A stretch of 13,830 nucleotides of DNA from an uncultured Saprospiraceae bacterium (GTDB taxonomy: Bacteria; Bacteroidota; Bacteroidia; Chitinophagales; Saprospiraceae), in NCBI GenBank assembly GCA_937864255.1, contig CALMIT010000442.1, positions 1 to 13,830 on the forward strand, given 5' to 3'. The notes beneath the pieces are model-generated. The model made no database searches and was not told the DNA's origin. It worked only from the letters and a program-made list of their open reading frames with translations. Positions 7,396-13,830 of the stretch are shown piece by piece. The stretch's first letter is position 1, and each line of letters begins with the position of its first letter. The translations under genes were made by a program, and so were the position numbers.

Positions 7396-7780
7396 TTTCA
7401 ACTTTGTAAAAACTCAAAATAAATGACCCTTCAGGAAGCACAAACCACCGTTGACGACTGGATCAAAAAAGTCGGCGTGCGATATTTTAACGAGCTGACC
7501 AACACGGCTGTTTTGATGGAAGAAGTGGGCGAGGTAGCCCGACTCATGGCGCGGCTTTACGGCGAGCAATCATTCAAAAGCACAGAAAAAGCAGCTACTG
7601 CCAAAAATGATCTGGCTGACGAAATGTCCGATGTTTTGTTCGTGCTTATTTGTCTGGCCAATCAAACCGGCGTAAATCTTACCGAAGCCTTTATTCAAAA
7701 TCTGGAAAAGAAAACCCGCCGGGACAGTGAAAGACATTCTGCCAATGAAAAATTAAAGTAGTTTTTAAACAAAGTTGAAA
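7396..7780. repeat. 12-bp inverted repeat bracketing the MazG gene
   Basis: TTTCAACTTTGT at 7396-7407, just before the mazG start, recurs as its exact reverse complement ACAAAGTTGAAA at 7769-7780, just after the mazG stop. The left copy includes CAACTTTG, one base off the TAnnTTTG box. These may be two promoter-like elements facing inward, or coincidence. Confidence 0.4.
7423..7761 (+). CDS. MazG-family nucleotide pyrophosphohydrolase
   Basis: The product is 112 residues, the size of single-domain MazG-like all-alpha NTP pyrophosphohydrolases such as B. subtilis YpjD. The metal-binding pattern is intact: E33-E34-x-x-E37 in MEEVGEVARLMARLYGE, then E67-x-x-D70 in DLADEMSDVLFVLICLAN. Such enzymes hydrolyse NTPs or dNTPs to the monophosphate and pyrophosphate, often to remove non-canonical nucleotides; the substrate here cannot be read from sequence. 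The protein should be cytosolic. The ATG follows an AT-rich leader with no Shine-Dalgarno. The htrA-like gene begins 50 bp downstream on the same strand, so the two may share a transcript. Confidence 0.88.
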   Translation: MTLQEAQTTVDDWIKKVGVRYFNELTNTAVLMEEVGEVARLMARLYGEQSFKSTEKAATAKNDLADEMSDVLFVLICLANQTGVNLTEAFIQNLEKKTRRDSERHSANEKLK

Positions 7781-7811
7781 ACAATGCTTTCTTCAAAAAA
7801 ATGCAAAAGTC

Positions 7812-8948
7812 ATGAATAGTAGCTTTTTCAAGTTTTTGTTTTGGTTGTGTTTGATCGGGCTTGGTTTTTTTGCCGGCACAGCATGGAAAAAACACGAACC
7901 CGTCAAATCACCCGAAGATACATCCACCCAAATATCCGGCGAAGAAAGCCGAGAAAATGCTCCCACGCTTCGCAAAGAATTAAAGACCGCCGAAATAGAA
8001 ACTATACAGCTATTCGAAAATGCCGCCCCTTCGGTAGCTTTTATCACGACGACAAATGTCCGTATGGATTTTTGGACAAGAAACATCATGGAAATACCGC
8101 GGGGTACCGGGTCGGCTTTTGTTTGGGACAAAAAAGGACATATCGTTACCAATTTTCACGTCATTCAGGGAGCCGATAAGGCGCAAGTCACTCTTTCTGA
8201 CAGAACCACCTACGACGCAGAAGTAATAGGCGTGGCGCCTGAAAAAGACCTCGCCGTACTCAGAATAAAAATAGAAAGTTCGAAGCTCAACCCGATACCC
8301 GTCGGCGCCTCAGATGATCTGCGGGTCGGGCAATCGGTCTATGCCATCGGCAATCCTTTCGGACTGGATCAGACGCTCACCACCGGCATTATCAGCGCGC
8401 TGGGGCGCGAAATAGAATCCGTGGCAGGGATACCTATCAAAGACGTAATACAAACCGACGCAGCCATCAATCCTGGCAATTCCGGCGGTCCGCTGCTTGA
8501 TTCTTCGGGGAGGTTGATCGGCGTCAACACAGCCATTTATAGTCCTTCGGGAGCTTATGCGGGTATCGGATTTTCTATCCCCGTGGATGTAGTCAACTGG
8601 GTCGTGCCGGAACTGATAACTTATGGAAAATTACAGCGCCCTTCCCTCGGCGTAGAATTGGCTACTTCCCAGCAAACCAAAAGAATCGGGCTGGAAGGCG
8701 CTCTGGTGTTGGGAACGACTCCGGGAGGCGCAGCCGAGAAGGCAGGTATCCGTCCCACTTACCGGGATCGATATGGAAGAATTAGCCTCGGCGATGTAAT
8801 TGTAGGTATTGATAATGAAAAAATATCTTCCCCAAATGATCTGGTACTGATCCTTGAAAAATATAAACCGGGCGATGTAGTGAAAGTAAAAATAATGCGC
8901 GGCAAGGAAGAAGAAACCGTAAGCCTGAAACTTGATAATCCAAAATAA
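7812..8948 (+). CDS. HtrA/Deg-type serine protease, membrane-anchored, one PDZ domain
   Basis: The product is 378 residues. A hydrophobic N-terminal segment (about 5-22) without an obvious cleavage site suggests a membrane anchor with the protease facing the periplasm. The trypsin-like fold carries the full triad: H116 in VTNFHVIQGA, D146 in EKDLAVLRI and S224 in NPGNSGGPL, with the oxyanion glycine just before. A single PDZ domain runs from about 278 to 375. It has an insertion RPTYRDRYGRISLGD (314-328) that resembles plant and cyanobacterial Deg1-type proteases more than two-PDZ DegP. HtrA proteins degrade or refold damaged envelope proteins. ATG 7812 was chosen because the anchor starts immediately after it; another ATG at 7801 hits a stop at once. 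The gene converges on the sigma operon, with a GC-rich hairpin between. Confidence 0.92.
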   Translation: MNSSFFKFLFWLCLIGLGFFAGTAWKKHEPVKSPEDTSTQISGEESRENAPTLRKELKTAEIETIQLFENAAPSVAFITTTNVRMDFWTRNIMEIPRGTGSAFVWDKKGHIVTNFHVIQGADKAQVTLSDRTTYDAEVIGVAPEKDLAVLRIKIESSKLNPIPVGASDDLRVGQSVYAIGNPFGLDQTLTTGIISALGREIESVAGIPIKDVIQTDAAINPGNSGGPLLDSSGRLIGVNTAIYSPSGAYAGIGFSIPVDVVNWVVPELITYGKLQRPSLGVELATSQQTKRIGLEGALVLGTTPGGAAEKAGIRPTYRDRYGRISLGDVIVGIDNEKISSPNDLVLILEKYKPGDVVKVKIMRGKEEETVSLKLDNPK

Positions 8949-8949
8949 A

Positions 8950-8985
8950 TCCTGCGCCGCGGTGAATTTTTATCGCGGCGCAGGA
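8950..8985 (-). terminator. GC-rich hairpin between convergent genes
   Basis: TCCTGCGCCGCG (8950-8961) pairs perfectly with CGCGGCGCAGGA (8974-8985) around a 12-nt loop. Read on the minus strand, the hairpin is followed by ATTTATTTTG, a fair U-rich tail, so it fits best as the intrinsic terminator of the sigma/anti-sigma/sensor operon. On the plus strand no T-run follows, but the hairpin starts 2 nt after the htrA stop and could still stabilise or end that transcript. Confidence 0.75.
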
Positions 8986-8994
8986 ACTCACAAC

Positions 8995-9447
8995 CTATTC
9001 TCCGAATCTTCTGCCCGCTCTTCTTTCGCGCAAATGCTCCAGCAACTTTGCTTTAAATTGCCTTTCGGCCATGCCCAACATGGCTAGTTTACGTGGCGGC
9101 AGGATTTTTTTAAGTTTTTCAAAATAAGTGCGTTTCAAATCCAATTCTTTTTGCTCTAAATCAAGGTGCATTTTCACAAATTCCTCAGCCTCGGCATCAG
9201 ACATGTTGGGAATGTCTTTTTTATTTTTAAATGAGTTGCGAAGTTTTTTCTGATCGTCTTCAAACTGGTTAAAAACCGGCCAAAACTGCTGTGACTCCTC
9301 AGGAGTCAGTCTCAGCCTGTCTGTTATATAAGCCACGCGTATTGCTTCTATTCTTTCTTCGGCATCAGCCGTGCGACCGGGCTGAGTAAAGCCAAATTGT
9401 GAAACGCAGATTAAAAAACCCGTAATTAAAAAAGCTGTCTTGTACAT
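8995..9447 (-). CDS. Spy/CpxP-like periplasmic protein, probable sensor of the ECF sigma system
   Basis: The product is 150 residues. A signal peptide at about 1-21 (YKTAFLITGFLICVSQFGFT) is followed by an all-helical, highly charged mature protein. The segment RLRLTPEESQQFWPVFNQFEDD (about 44-65) is the LTxxE helix typical of Spy/CpxP-like proteins and of small Bacteroidota proteins encoded after ECF sigma factors. Two long amphipathic helices follow (roughly 83-112 and 119-143), rich in Lys, Arg and Glu. Spy and CpxP bind unfolded or periplasmic proteins; here a role as stress sensor or chaperone is inferred from family and position. It is the last gene of the operon, 23 bp after the putative anti-sigma gene. 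Confidence 0.8.
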   Translation of the reverse strand: MYKTAFLITGFLICVSQFGFTQPGRTADAEERIEAIRVAYITDRLRLTPEESQQFWPVFNQFEDDQKKLRNSFKNKKDIPNMSDAEAEEFVKMHLDLEQKELDLKRTYFEKLKKILPPRKLAMLGMAERQFKAKLLEHLRERRAGRRFGE

Positions 9448-9470
9448 TTTGCCAAAAATTTAAATGGATT

Positions 9471-10007
9471 TTAAAAAAGATTTTCCAGGGTTCTATGGTC
9501 TATTTCATCTATGTTTTCTTCCAGATAATCATTGATATCGTTTACATCAAAATCAAATTCATTAAAAAATCCGGGCTGTTGTTCGCTCCATCCTAATTCC
9601 AATAAAAGCTCGGAGTCAAAATCCTCAATATTTGACTCCAAATAATCATACAATTCTTCGGAACTGACTTCTTCCATGGCAGCTATCGGCGGCGCGGGAG
9701 TTGTTTTTTCATAATTCCAAAATATCACTCCGGCAATTATTCCCAGCAAAACCACCCCGAAGGCCACCGCTGCCCGAGGCTGCAAGAACCACTGAATGTA
9801 TTGAATGCAATTGTCAACCCAACTTGTTCCGGGTTTTTGAGGCGCTGCCTTTGTCCGAATTTCTTCCCGGATTTGACTTAATACCCGATCCGGCAATTCT
9901 TTGAAGTAATTTTCCGGCGCCTGCATACCTGTTTCTTTCTCTTTGAGCTTTCGCAAAAAGGGCGACAACGATTCGAGTTCTTCCCTAAGCCCATTTTTAT
10001 CTTTCAT
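9471..10007 (-). CDS. Putative single-pass anti-sigma factor
   Basis: The product is 178 residues. An N-terminal cytosolic part contains the PENYFKELPDRVLSQI motif (31-46) that is common in small Bacteroidota membrane proteins encoded after ECF sigma genes. One transmembrane helix spans about 79-97 (AAVAFGVVLLGIIAGVIFW). The remaining 80 residues, probably periplasmic, are strongly acidic and contain a duplicated motif: DYLESNIEDFDSELLLEL (121-138) and DYLEENIDEIDHRTLENL (160-177). No zinc-binding anti-sigma (ZAS) signature HxxxCxxC is present. The anti-sigma role is inferred from gene order (2 nt after the sigma stop), single-pass topology and the downstream periplasmic protein. The ATG is clear. 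Confidence 0.72.
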   Translation of the reverse strand: MKDKNGLREELESLSPFLRKLKEKETGMQAPENYFKELPDRVLSQIREEIRTKAAPQKPGTSWVDNCIQYIQWFLQPRAAVAFGVVLLGIIAGVIFWNYEKTTPAPPIAAMEEVSSEELYDYLESNIEDFDSELLLELGWSEQQPGFFNEFDFDVNDINDYLEENIDEIDHRTLENLF

Positions 10008-10009
10008 TT

Positions 10010-10573
10010 TTAAAAAATTTCTTTTTCGTTAAAATACGCTTCGATTTTTTTGACGGCGTGGTGAAAAGAAGCTTTCAGCGCCCCCACCGAAGTGCCTAAT
10101 ATTTCTGACATTTCCTCGTAAGCCAGTTCTTCAAAATAGCGCATGTTAAAAACCAGTTTTTGCTTATCTGGCAATTTTTCGATTGCTCTTTGCAAATGCT
10201 GTTGCACCGCATCGCTATCAAAAAATGTATCACCGGAAAGCCTGTTGGCGTAATAACTCATTTCATCATCCAGCGAACTGACGGCTGTTTTTTTCTGCTT
10301 GTTCAAATGAGTAATCGCTTCATTGGTCGCTATCCGGTAAAGCCAGGTGTACAACTTCGCCTTTTGCTCAAATGTGTGAATGCTGCGATACGCCTTGATA
10401 AAACAATTTTGCAAAACGTCATTTGCATCCTCGTGCTGCGCCACAATCCGCCTTATCACCCAATACAACCGTTCCTGATATTTTTCCATCATCATACGAA
10501 GACCGCGTTCGGTATTCGTAGGTACTCCGCTGAGTAAAAGATTCAGGATTGTTTCGTCGGATTTTTCCAGCAC
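10010..10573 (-). CDS. ECF-type RNA polymerase sigma factor
   Basis: The product is 187 residues, normal for the ECF (group 4) sigma-70 family. Region 2 spans about 27-95, with the core-binding HEDANDVLQNCFIKAYRS (47-64) and the -10-recognising YTWLYRIATNEAITHLNKQK (75-94). Region 4 spans about 128-182, with the helix-turn-helix AYEEMSEILGTSVGALKASF (151-170). There is no C-terminal extension and no region 3. It would direct polymerase to stress promoters when released by its anti-sigma partner. The start is GTG (10571-10573): the in-frame stop TGA lies seven codons upstream and no ATG intervenes; the first ATG (residue 27) would cut into region 2. First gene of a three-gene operon, divergent from lon. 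Its target set cannot be read from this window. Confidence 0.92.
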   Translation of the reverse strand: MLEKSDETILNLLLSGVPTNTERGLRMMMEKYQERLYWVIRRIVAQHEDANDVLQNCFIKAYRSIHTFEQKAKLYTWLYRIATNEAITHLNKQKKTAVSSLDDEMSYYANRLSGDTFFDSDAVQQHLQRAIEKLPDKQKLVFNMRYFEELAYEEMSEILGTSVGALKASFHHAVKKIEAYFNEKEIF

Positions 10574-10719
10574 AGGTCTTTTATGTTTTTCTCAAAAACA
10601 GTTTTGTGACTTTTCTGAAAGGTGAAAGTTTAAAATTATAGGAATATAAAGACCGAAAAAACTTTTCTTCTGCCGTTTTGTCTTCTTTTCGGACAGAAAC
10701 AGTCACTATTTCCTATAAA

Positions 10720-10733
10720 AACCGTTAACCGTT
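10720..10733. repeat. Tandem AACCGTT x2, possible operator
   Basis: Two head-to-tail copies of AACCGTT lie in the middle of the sigma/lon divergent gap. Direct heptamer repeats can be regulator sites, but nothing here identifies a regulator and chance is possible. Confidence 0.25.
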
Positions 10734-10816
10734 CGGTGGCATAAATATTGACAAATGTGGAAAAATAATTAGATCAAGGTAGTTTCTGACAAGCTGACAT
10801 TTATTTCCTTTGCTAT

Positions 10817-10824
10817 TATTTTTG
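10817..10824 (+). promoter_or_regulatory. Candidate -7 box for lon
   Basis: TATTTTTG matches the Bacteroidota -7 consensus TAnnTTTG and would place the transcript start roughly 50 nt before the lon ATG. No clear -33 TTTG is found at the right distance upstream, so the call is tentative. Confidence 0.3.
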
Positions 10825-10870
10825 ATTTTATCATTTGGAAAGACCTATTTGAAAATTTCCAAAAAATTCC

Positions 10871-10874
10871 GAGG
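10871..10874 (+). promoter_or_regulatory. GAGG Shine-Dalgarno-like site before lon
   Basis: GAGG lies 8 nt before the lon ATG at 10883. Such sites are uncommon in Bacteroidota, and this is the best one noticed in the window. It supports ATG 10883 as the start. Confidence 0.4.
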
Positions 10875-10882
10875 TACCGAAG

Positions 10883-13366
10883 ATGAGTTTATTCGATAAT
10901 ATTCTTGCACAGCAAAGATTTGACGAAGAGGGTGACTTTATTCCATTGCTTTCTCTTGAAGAAGAACTGGACAATAATACAAATGATTCGCTTCCCGATG
11001 TATTGCCCGTGCTTGCCGTTAAAAATACTGTTCTGTTTCCCGGCGTAGTCATCCCGATTACCGTGGGGCGCGACAAATCCATCAAAGCCATCAACAAGGC
11101 TTACCAAAACGACCGACTGGTAGCCGTACTTTCACAAAAAGACAGCAAAATTGAAGAGCCGGGCGTGTATGATTTGTATAAAATCGGCACGGTAGCCCGC
11201 ATCGTCAGACTACTAAAAATGCCTGACGGCTCTACGACAGCCATTTTACAGGGACGCAGAAGATTTGCTTTATCAGACATGGTTTCTGACGTGCCGTTTA
11301 TGACGGCCCGCGTCAGACCACTCGAAGATATTCAACCTGAAAATCCGCTGGAATTTGAAGCTATGATGTCGTCTGTGATGGACAAAGCGCGCCACATCAT
11401 AGAGCTTTCGCCGTCCATTCCATCCGAAGCTATCGTTTTATTAAAAAACATAGACAACCGGAGCAATCTGCTTTATTTTATTGCCTCCAACCTCGGTATA
11501 AAAGTTGCCGCCAAACAGGATATTCTTGAAATAAGTAATCTCAACGAACGCGGTAAAATGGTGCTTCGCCACATGGACGCCGAACTTCAACTCCTCGAAT
11601 TGAAAGATCAGATTGAGTCGAAGGTGCGTACCGATATTGAAAAACAGCAGCGCGATTATTTTCTCAACCAGCAACTGAAAACCATTCAGGAAGAATTGGG
11701 TCAAAATCCGCAGGAAGAGGAAATACAAAAACTTATCAAACGTGCCGTTTCAAAAAAATGGCCGGAGGCGGCAGCAAGCCACTTTGAAAAAGAAGTGCAA
11801 AAAATCCGCCGCATGAATCCGCAGGTGGCCGAATATTCCATCCAGTTGAATTATCTGGAACTGATGCTCGACCTGCCCTGGAACGAATACACAAAAGACA
11901 ATTTTGACCTGCAACGCGTGCAGCAGGTTTTGGATAAAGACCACTACGGGCTTGAAAAAGTAAAGGAAAGAATCCTGGAGCACCTCGCCGTTTTGAAGCT
12001 GAAAGGCGACATGAAGGCTCCGATTTTGTGCCTGGTCGGCCCTCCGGGCGTCGGCAAAACCTCGCTCGGAAAATCCATCGCCCGCGCATTGAAAAGAAAA
12101 TTCGTGAGAATGTCGCTCGGCGGTTTGCACGACGAAGCCGAAATCCGCGGCCACCGCAAAACATACATCGGCGCTATGCCCGGCCGGATTTTGCAGTCGC
12201 TGAAAAAAGCCGAAGCCGGCAATCCGGTTTTTGTGCTGGATGAAATTGATAAAGTGGGCAAAGATTTTCGCGGCGACCCTTCTTCCGCACTTTTAGAAGT
12301 CCTCGACCCGGAGCAAAATTCTACTTTTTACGACAACTACCTGGAGCTTGAATATGACCTTTCAAAAGTCATGTTCATTGCCACTGCCAACTCTTTAAGC
12401 ACCATTCAGCCGGCCCTGCTCGACCGAATGGAAATTATAGACATCAGCGGTTATTCCACGGAAGAAAAAATAGAAATCGCCAAACGTCACCTCATTCCGC
12501 AGCAGCGGACCGAACATGGTTTGAAAAATAATCACATTCGCCTTTCCGACAAGGTGATTAGAAAAATCATCATGGAATACACGCGCGAATCCGGCGTGCG
12601 CTCCCTCGACAGAAGGCTGGCAGGCGTGATGCGTTCCATCGCCAAAAAAGTAGCGATGGAGGAAAAGTACAACGTAGCGCTCAAGCCGGAAGAACTGCGG
12701 AATATTTTAGGCCCTACAAGATTCTCCAACGACATTTATCAGGAATCCGGCATGCCGGGCGTGGCGATAGGTCTGGCATGGACGAGCGTAGGCGGCGAGA
12801 TACTTTTTATAGAAGCGAGCCTGAGCAAAGGTAACGGCAAACTCACACTCACCGGAAATCTCGGCGACGTGATGAAAGAATCCGCGACCACGGCTTTGAG
12901 TTTTATCAAAGCCAACTCCGAAATTTTGGGCGTGGATCCAAAAATCATTAGCGAGTCGGATCTGCACATTCACGTGCCGGAAGGCGCTATTCCGAAAGAT
13001 GGCCCGTCGGCAGGTATTACCATGCTGACCGCGATTACCTCCGTTTTCACCAAAAGAACCATCAAGCCTTATCTGGCGATGACGGGAGAAATAACCTTGC
13101 GGGGAAAAGTGCTGCCGGTGGGTGGCATCAAAGAAAAAATACTGGCGGCAAAACGCACGGGTATTCGCGAGATCATCCTTTGCAAAGAAAATGCAAAACA
13201 CGTGGAAGAAATCAACCGCGATTTTATCGAAGGGCTGAAATTTCATTACGTGGATAAAATGATCGAAGTGCTGAACATCGCGCTGGCTGCGCCGAAAGAA
13301 AAACAAAACGGCGCTGCAAAAACCAAAGACAGCACGCCGAAAAAAACCAAAACTCCGGTCGCTTAA
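10883..13366 (+). CDS. lon: ATP-dependent protease Lon (LonA type)
   Basis: The product is 827 residues, full length for LonA, a cytosolic AAA+ protease that degrades misfolded and regulatory proteins. In order: an acidic lead (1-38); the N-terminal substrate-binding LAN domain (VLPVLAVKNTVLFPGVVIPI from about 40); a helical/coiled-coil linker with DYFLNQQLKTIQEELG; the AAA+ module with Walker A GPPGVGKTS (386-394, K392) and Walker B FVLDEID (D453, E454); and the C-terminal peptidase domain with catalytic S709 in PKDGPSAG and K752 in VGGIKEKIL. The Ser-Lys spacing of 43 equals that of E. coli Lon (S679/K722). The last 25 residues are Lys/Thr-rich and probably disordered. Divergent from the ECF sigma gene and followed by a strong terminator, so probably monocistronic. 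Nothing essential is missing. Confidence 0.97.
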   Translation: MSLFDNILAQQRFDEEGDFIPLLSLEEELDNNTNDSLPDVLPVLAVKNTVLFPGVVIPITVGRDKSIKAINKAYQNDRLVAVLSQKDSKIEEPGVYDLYKIGTVARIVRLLKMPDGSTTAILQGRRRFALSDMVSDVPFMTARVRPLEDIQPENPLEFEAMMSSVMDKARHIIELSPSIPSEAIVLLKNIDNRSNLLYFIASNLGIKVAAKQDILEISNLNERGKMVLRHMDAELQLLELKDQIESKVRTDIEKQQRDYFLNQQLKTIQEELGQNPQEEEIQKLIKRAVSKKWPEAAASHFEKEVQKIRRMNPQVAEYSIQLNYLELMLDLPWNEYTKDNFDLQRVQQVLDKDHYGLEKVKERILEHLAVLKLKGDMKAPILCLVGPPGVGKTSLGKSIARALKRKFVRMSLGGLHDEAEIRGHRKTYIGAMPGRILQSLKKAEAGNPVFVLDEIDKVGKDFRGDPSSALLEVLDPEQNSTFYDNYLELEYDLSKVMFIATANSLSTIQPALLDRMEIIDISGYSTEEKIEIAKRHLIPQQRTEHGLKNNHIRLSDKVIRKIIMEYTRESGVRSLDRRLAGVMRSIAKKVAMEEKYNVALKPEELRNILGPTRFSNDIYQESGMPGVAIGLAWTSVGGEILFIEASLSKGNGKLTLTGNLGDVMKESATTALSFIKANSEILGVDPKIISESDLHIHVPEGAIPKDGPSAGITMLTAITSVFTKRTIKPYLAMTGEITLRGKVLPVGGIKEKILAAKRTGIREIILCKENAKHVEEINRDFIEGLKFHYVDKMIEVLNIALAAPKEKQNGAAKTKDSTPKKTKTPVA

Positions 13367-13384
13367 AATATTTGACCGGTTTTG

Positions 13385-13423
13385 AAAAAACCCCCGCCTT
13401 CTGACACGAAGCGGGGGTTTTTT
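13385..13423 (+). terminator. Rho-independent terminator after lon
   Basis: AAAAAACCCCCGC pairs with GCGGGGGTTTTTT; the stem continues as TTC/GAA past one bulged C, and the loop is TGACAC. The T6 run follows the GC stem directly, and a second T6 run comes a few bases later. The A-run on the left makes it symmetric, so it could also stop transcription from the other side, though no minus-strand gene faces it here. Confidence 0.92.
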
Positions 13424-13451
13424 CATGTTTTTTCACTGGAAGCATTTTTCT

Positions 13452-13459
13452 TAATTTTG
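13452..13459 (+). promoter_or_regulatory. Candidate -7 box for the IcmF-type gene
   Basis: TAATTTTG matches TAnnTTTG and stands just after the lon terminator, with a TTTC (13431-13434) 17 bp upstream as an imperfect -33 element. It predicts a leader of about 80 nt before ATG 13548, so this gene should be transcribed independently of lon. Confidence 0.45.
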
Positions 13460-13547
13460 CGCAGCCATTTTATCTTAAAAACCAACTTCAGCGCCCAACA
13501 GGGGCATTCAATTTTTTTAATAAAAACTTTTTTCAAACAGCCCTGCC

Positions 13548-13830
13548 ATGGAAAAAATAGCGACCTACCATCCTAAAAATAAAGTGCGCATCGTGACCGC
13601 CGCTTCGCTTTTCGACGGCCACGACGCCGCCATCAACATCATGCGCCGCATCCTGCAATCCAGCGGCGCCGAAATCATCCACCTCGGCCACAACCGCAGC
13701 GTACAGGAAATCGTGGACGCCGCCATCCAGGAAGACGCTCAGGGTATCGCCATCACGAGTTATCAGGGCGGCCACATGGAATTTTTTAAATACATGTACG
13801 ACCTGTTGAAAGAAAAAGGAGCCGGACACA
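13548..13830 (+). CDS. icmF: IcmF-type fused acyl-CoA mutase, N-terminal B12-binding domain (partial, runs off right edge)
   Basis: Only the first 94 codons are present. They encode the start of a cobalamin-binding domain: VRIVTAASLFDGHDAAINIM (13-32), then IIHLGHNRSVQEIVDAAIQE and AITSYQGGHMEFFKYMYDLL. This wording, with the B12-binding domain at the N-terminus, is characteristic of IcmF, the fusion of isobutyryl-CoA mutase with its G-protein chaperone, rather than of ordinary methylmalonyl-CoA mutase, whose B12 domain is C-terminal. H25 in DGH (D23-x-H25) should be the lower cobalt ligand; the glycine of the usual DxHxxG motif is A28 here. IcmF rearranges isobutyryl-CoA and n-butyryl-CoA. 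The GTPase and mutase domains lie outside the window. Codons favour C in third position more than in the neighbouring genes. ATG 13548 follows a 181-bp gap. Confidence 0.85.
   Translation, partial: MEKIATYHPKNKVRIVTAASLFDGHDAAINIMRRILQSSGAEIIHLGHNRSVQEIVDAAIQEDAQGIAITSYQGGHMEFFKYMYDLLKEKGAGH

Larger units (their letters stand above)
10574..10882. promoter_or_regulatory. 309-bp divergent regulatory region between the ECF sigma operon and lon
   Basis: No ORF of note is present and the region is AT-rich. It should hold promoters for both directions. It contains a TATTTTTG box before lon (10817-10824), several further TTTG repeats (10809-10812, 10834-10837) and a tandem 7-bp repeat AACCGTTAACCGTT (10720-10733). 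A clear ECF-type promoter for the sigma gene itself could not be recognised. Confidence 0.5.

Noticed and set aside
7333..7401. Longer N-terminus for the secreted protein at 6523-7332
   Set aside because: It starts with TTG, adds 23 residues ahead of a standard signal peptide and runs almost to the mazG start; the ATG at 7332 is better.
10748..10753. TTGACA as an E. coli-type -35 for lon
   Set aside because: No TATAAT-like box follows at 16-18 bp, and Bacteroidota promoters normally use different elements.
11736..12261. Overlapping minus-strand reading frames inside lon
   Set aside because: They lie opposite the AAA+ region of an intact lon and are rich in Arg, Pro and Ser in the way expected from antisense reading; no domain or start signal.
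12707..13426. 239-codon minus-strand reading frame over the lon 3' end and terminator
   Set aside because: It is opposite the conserved Lon peptidase domain and would have to begin inside the lon terminator hairpin; composition (Phe, Arg, His rich) is typical of antisense frames.

Overview
The window looks like chromosomal DNA of a Bacteroidota bacterium. Evidence: a PorP/SprF-type outer-membrane protein next to a TPR/PD40/OmpA-like protein and a large SprB-repeat/PKD surface protein (a combination typical of type IX secretion and gliding lineages); promoter boxes resembling the Bacteroidota -7 element TAnnTTTG; few clear Shine-Dalgarno sites; and an ECF sigma operon with an unconventional anti-sigma partner and a Spy/CpxP-like sensor. 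A member of the Saprospiria or Chitinophagia is my guess from protein style only. No rRNA, tRNA, CRISPR array, insertion sequence or phage gene was seen.

Layout. (1) 1-5769, minus strand: a three-gene surface cluster read right to left, with PorP/SprF (4684-5769), TPR/PD40/OmpA-like protein (2228-4651) and the first 721 residues of an SprB-repeat plus PKD protein (1-2163) that runs off the left edge. (2) 6012-7332, minus: an ElaA-type GNAT acetyltransferase and, upstream of it, a secreted protein of unknown function. (3) 7423-8948, plus: a MazG-type nucleotide pyrophosphohydrolase followed by a membrane-anchored HtrA/Deg serine protease. (4) 8995-10573, minus: an ECF sigma factor, a single-pass putative anti-sigma factor with a duplicated acidic motif, and a Spy/CpxP-like periplasmic protein. 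They converge on htrA across a GC-rich hairpin. (5) 10883-13366, plus: a complete Lon protease with a strong terminator. (6) 13548 to the right edge, plus: the first 94 codons of an IcmF-type fused acyl-CoA mutase, starting with its B12-binding domain.

How the parts may work together. Regions 3-5 hold cell-envelope and protein quality-control functions: an HtrA protease, an ECF stress regulator with its membrane and periplasmic partners, and Lon. The sigma operon and lon are divergent across a 309-bp regulatory gap, so co-regulation is possible but unproven. Region 1 is a plausible surface-display module: the SprB-repeat protein as exported filament or adhesin, PorP/SprF as its outer-membrane partner, and the OmpA-like protein as envelope anchor.

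No system without precedent was identified. The least explained pieces are the secreted protein at 6523-7332, the duplicated acidic tail of the putative anti-sigma factor, and the non-ATG starts of porP/sprF, the GNAT gene and the sigma factor gene.
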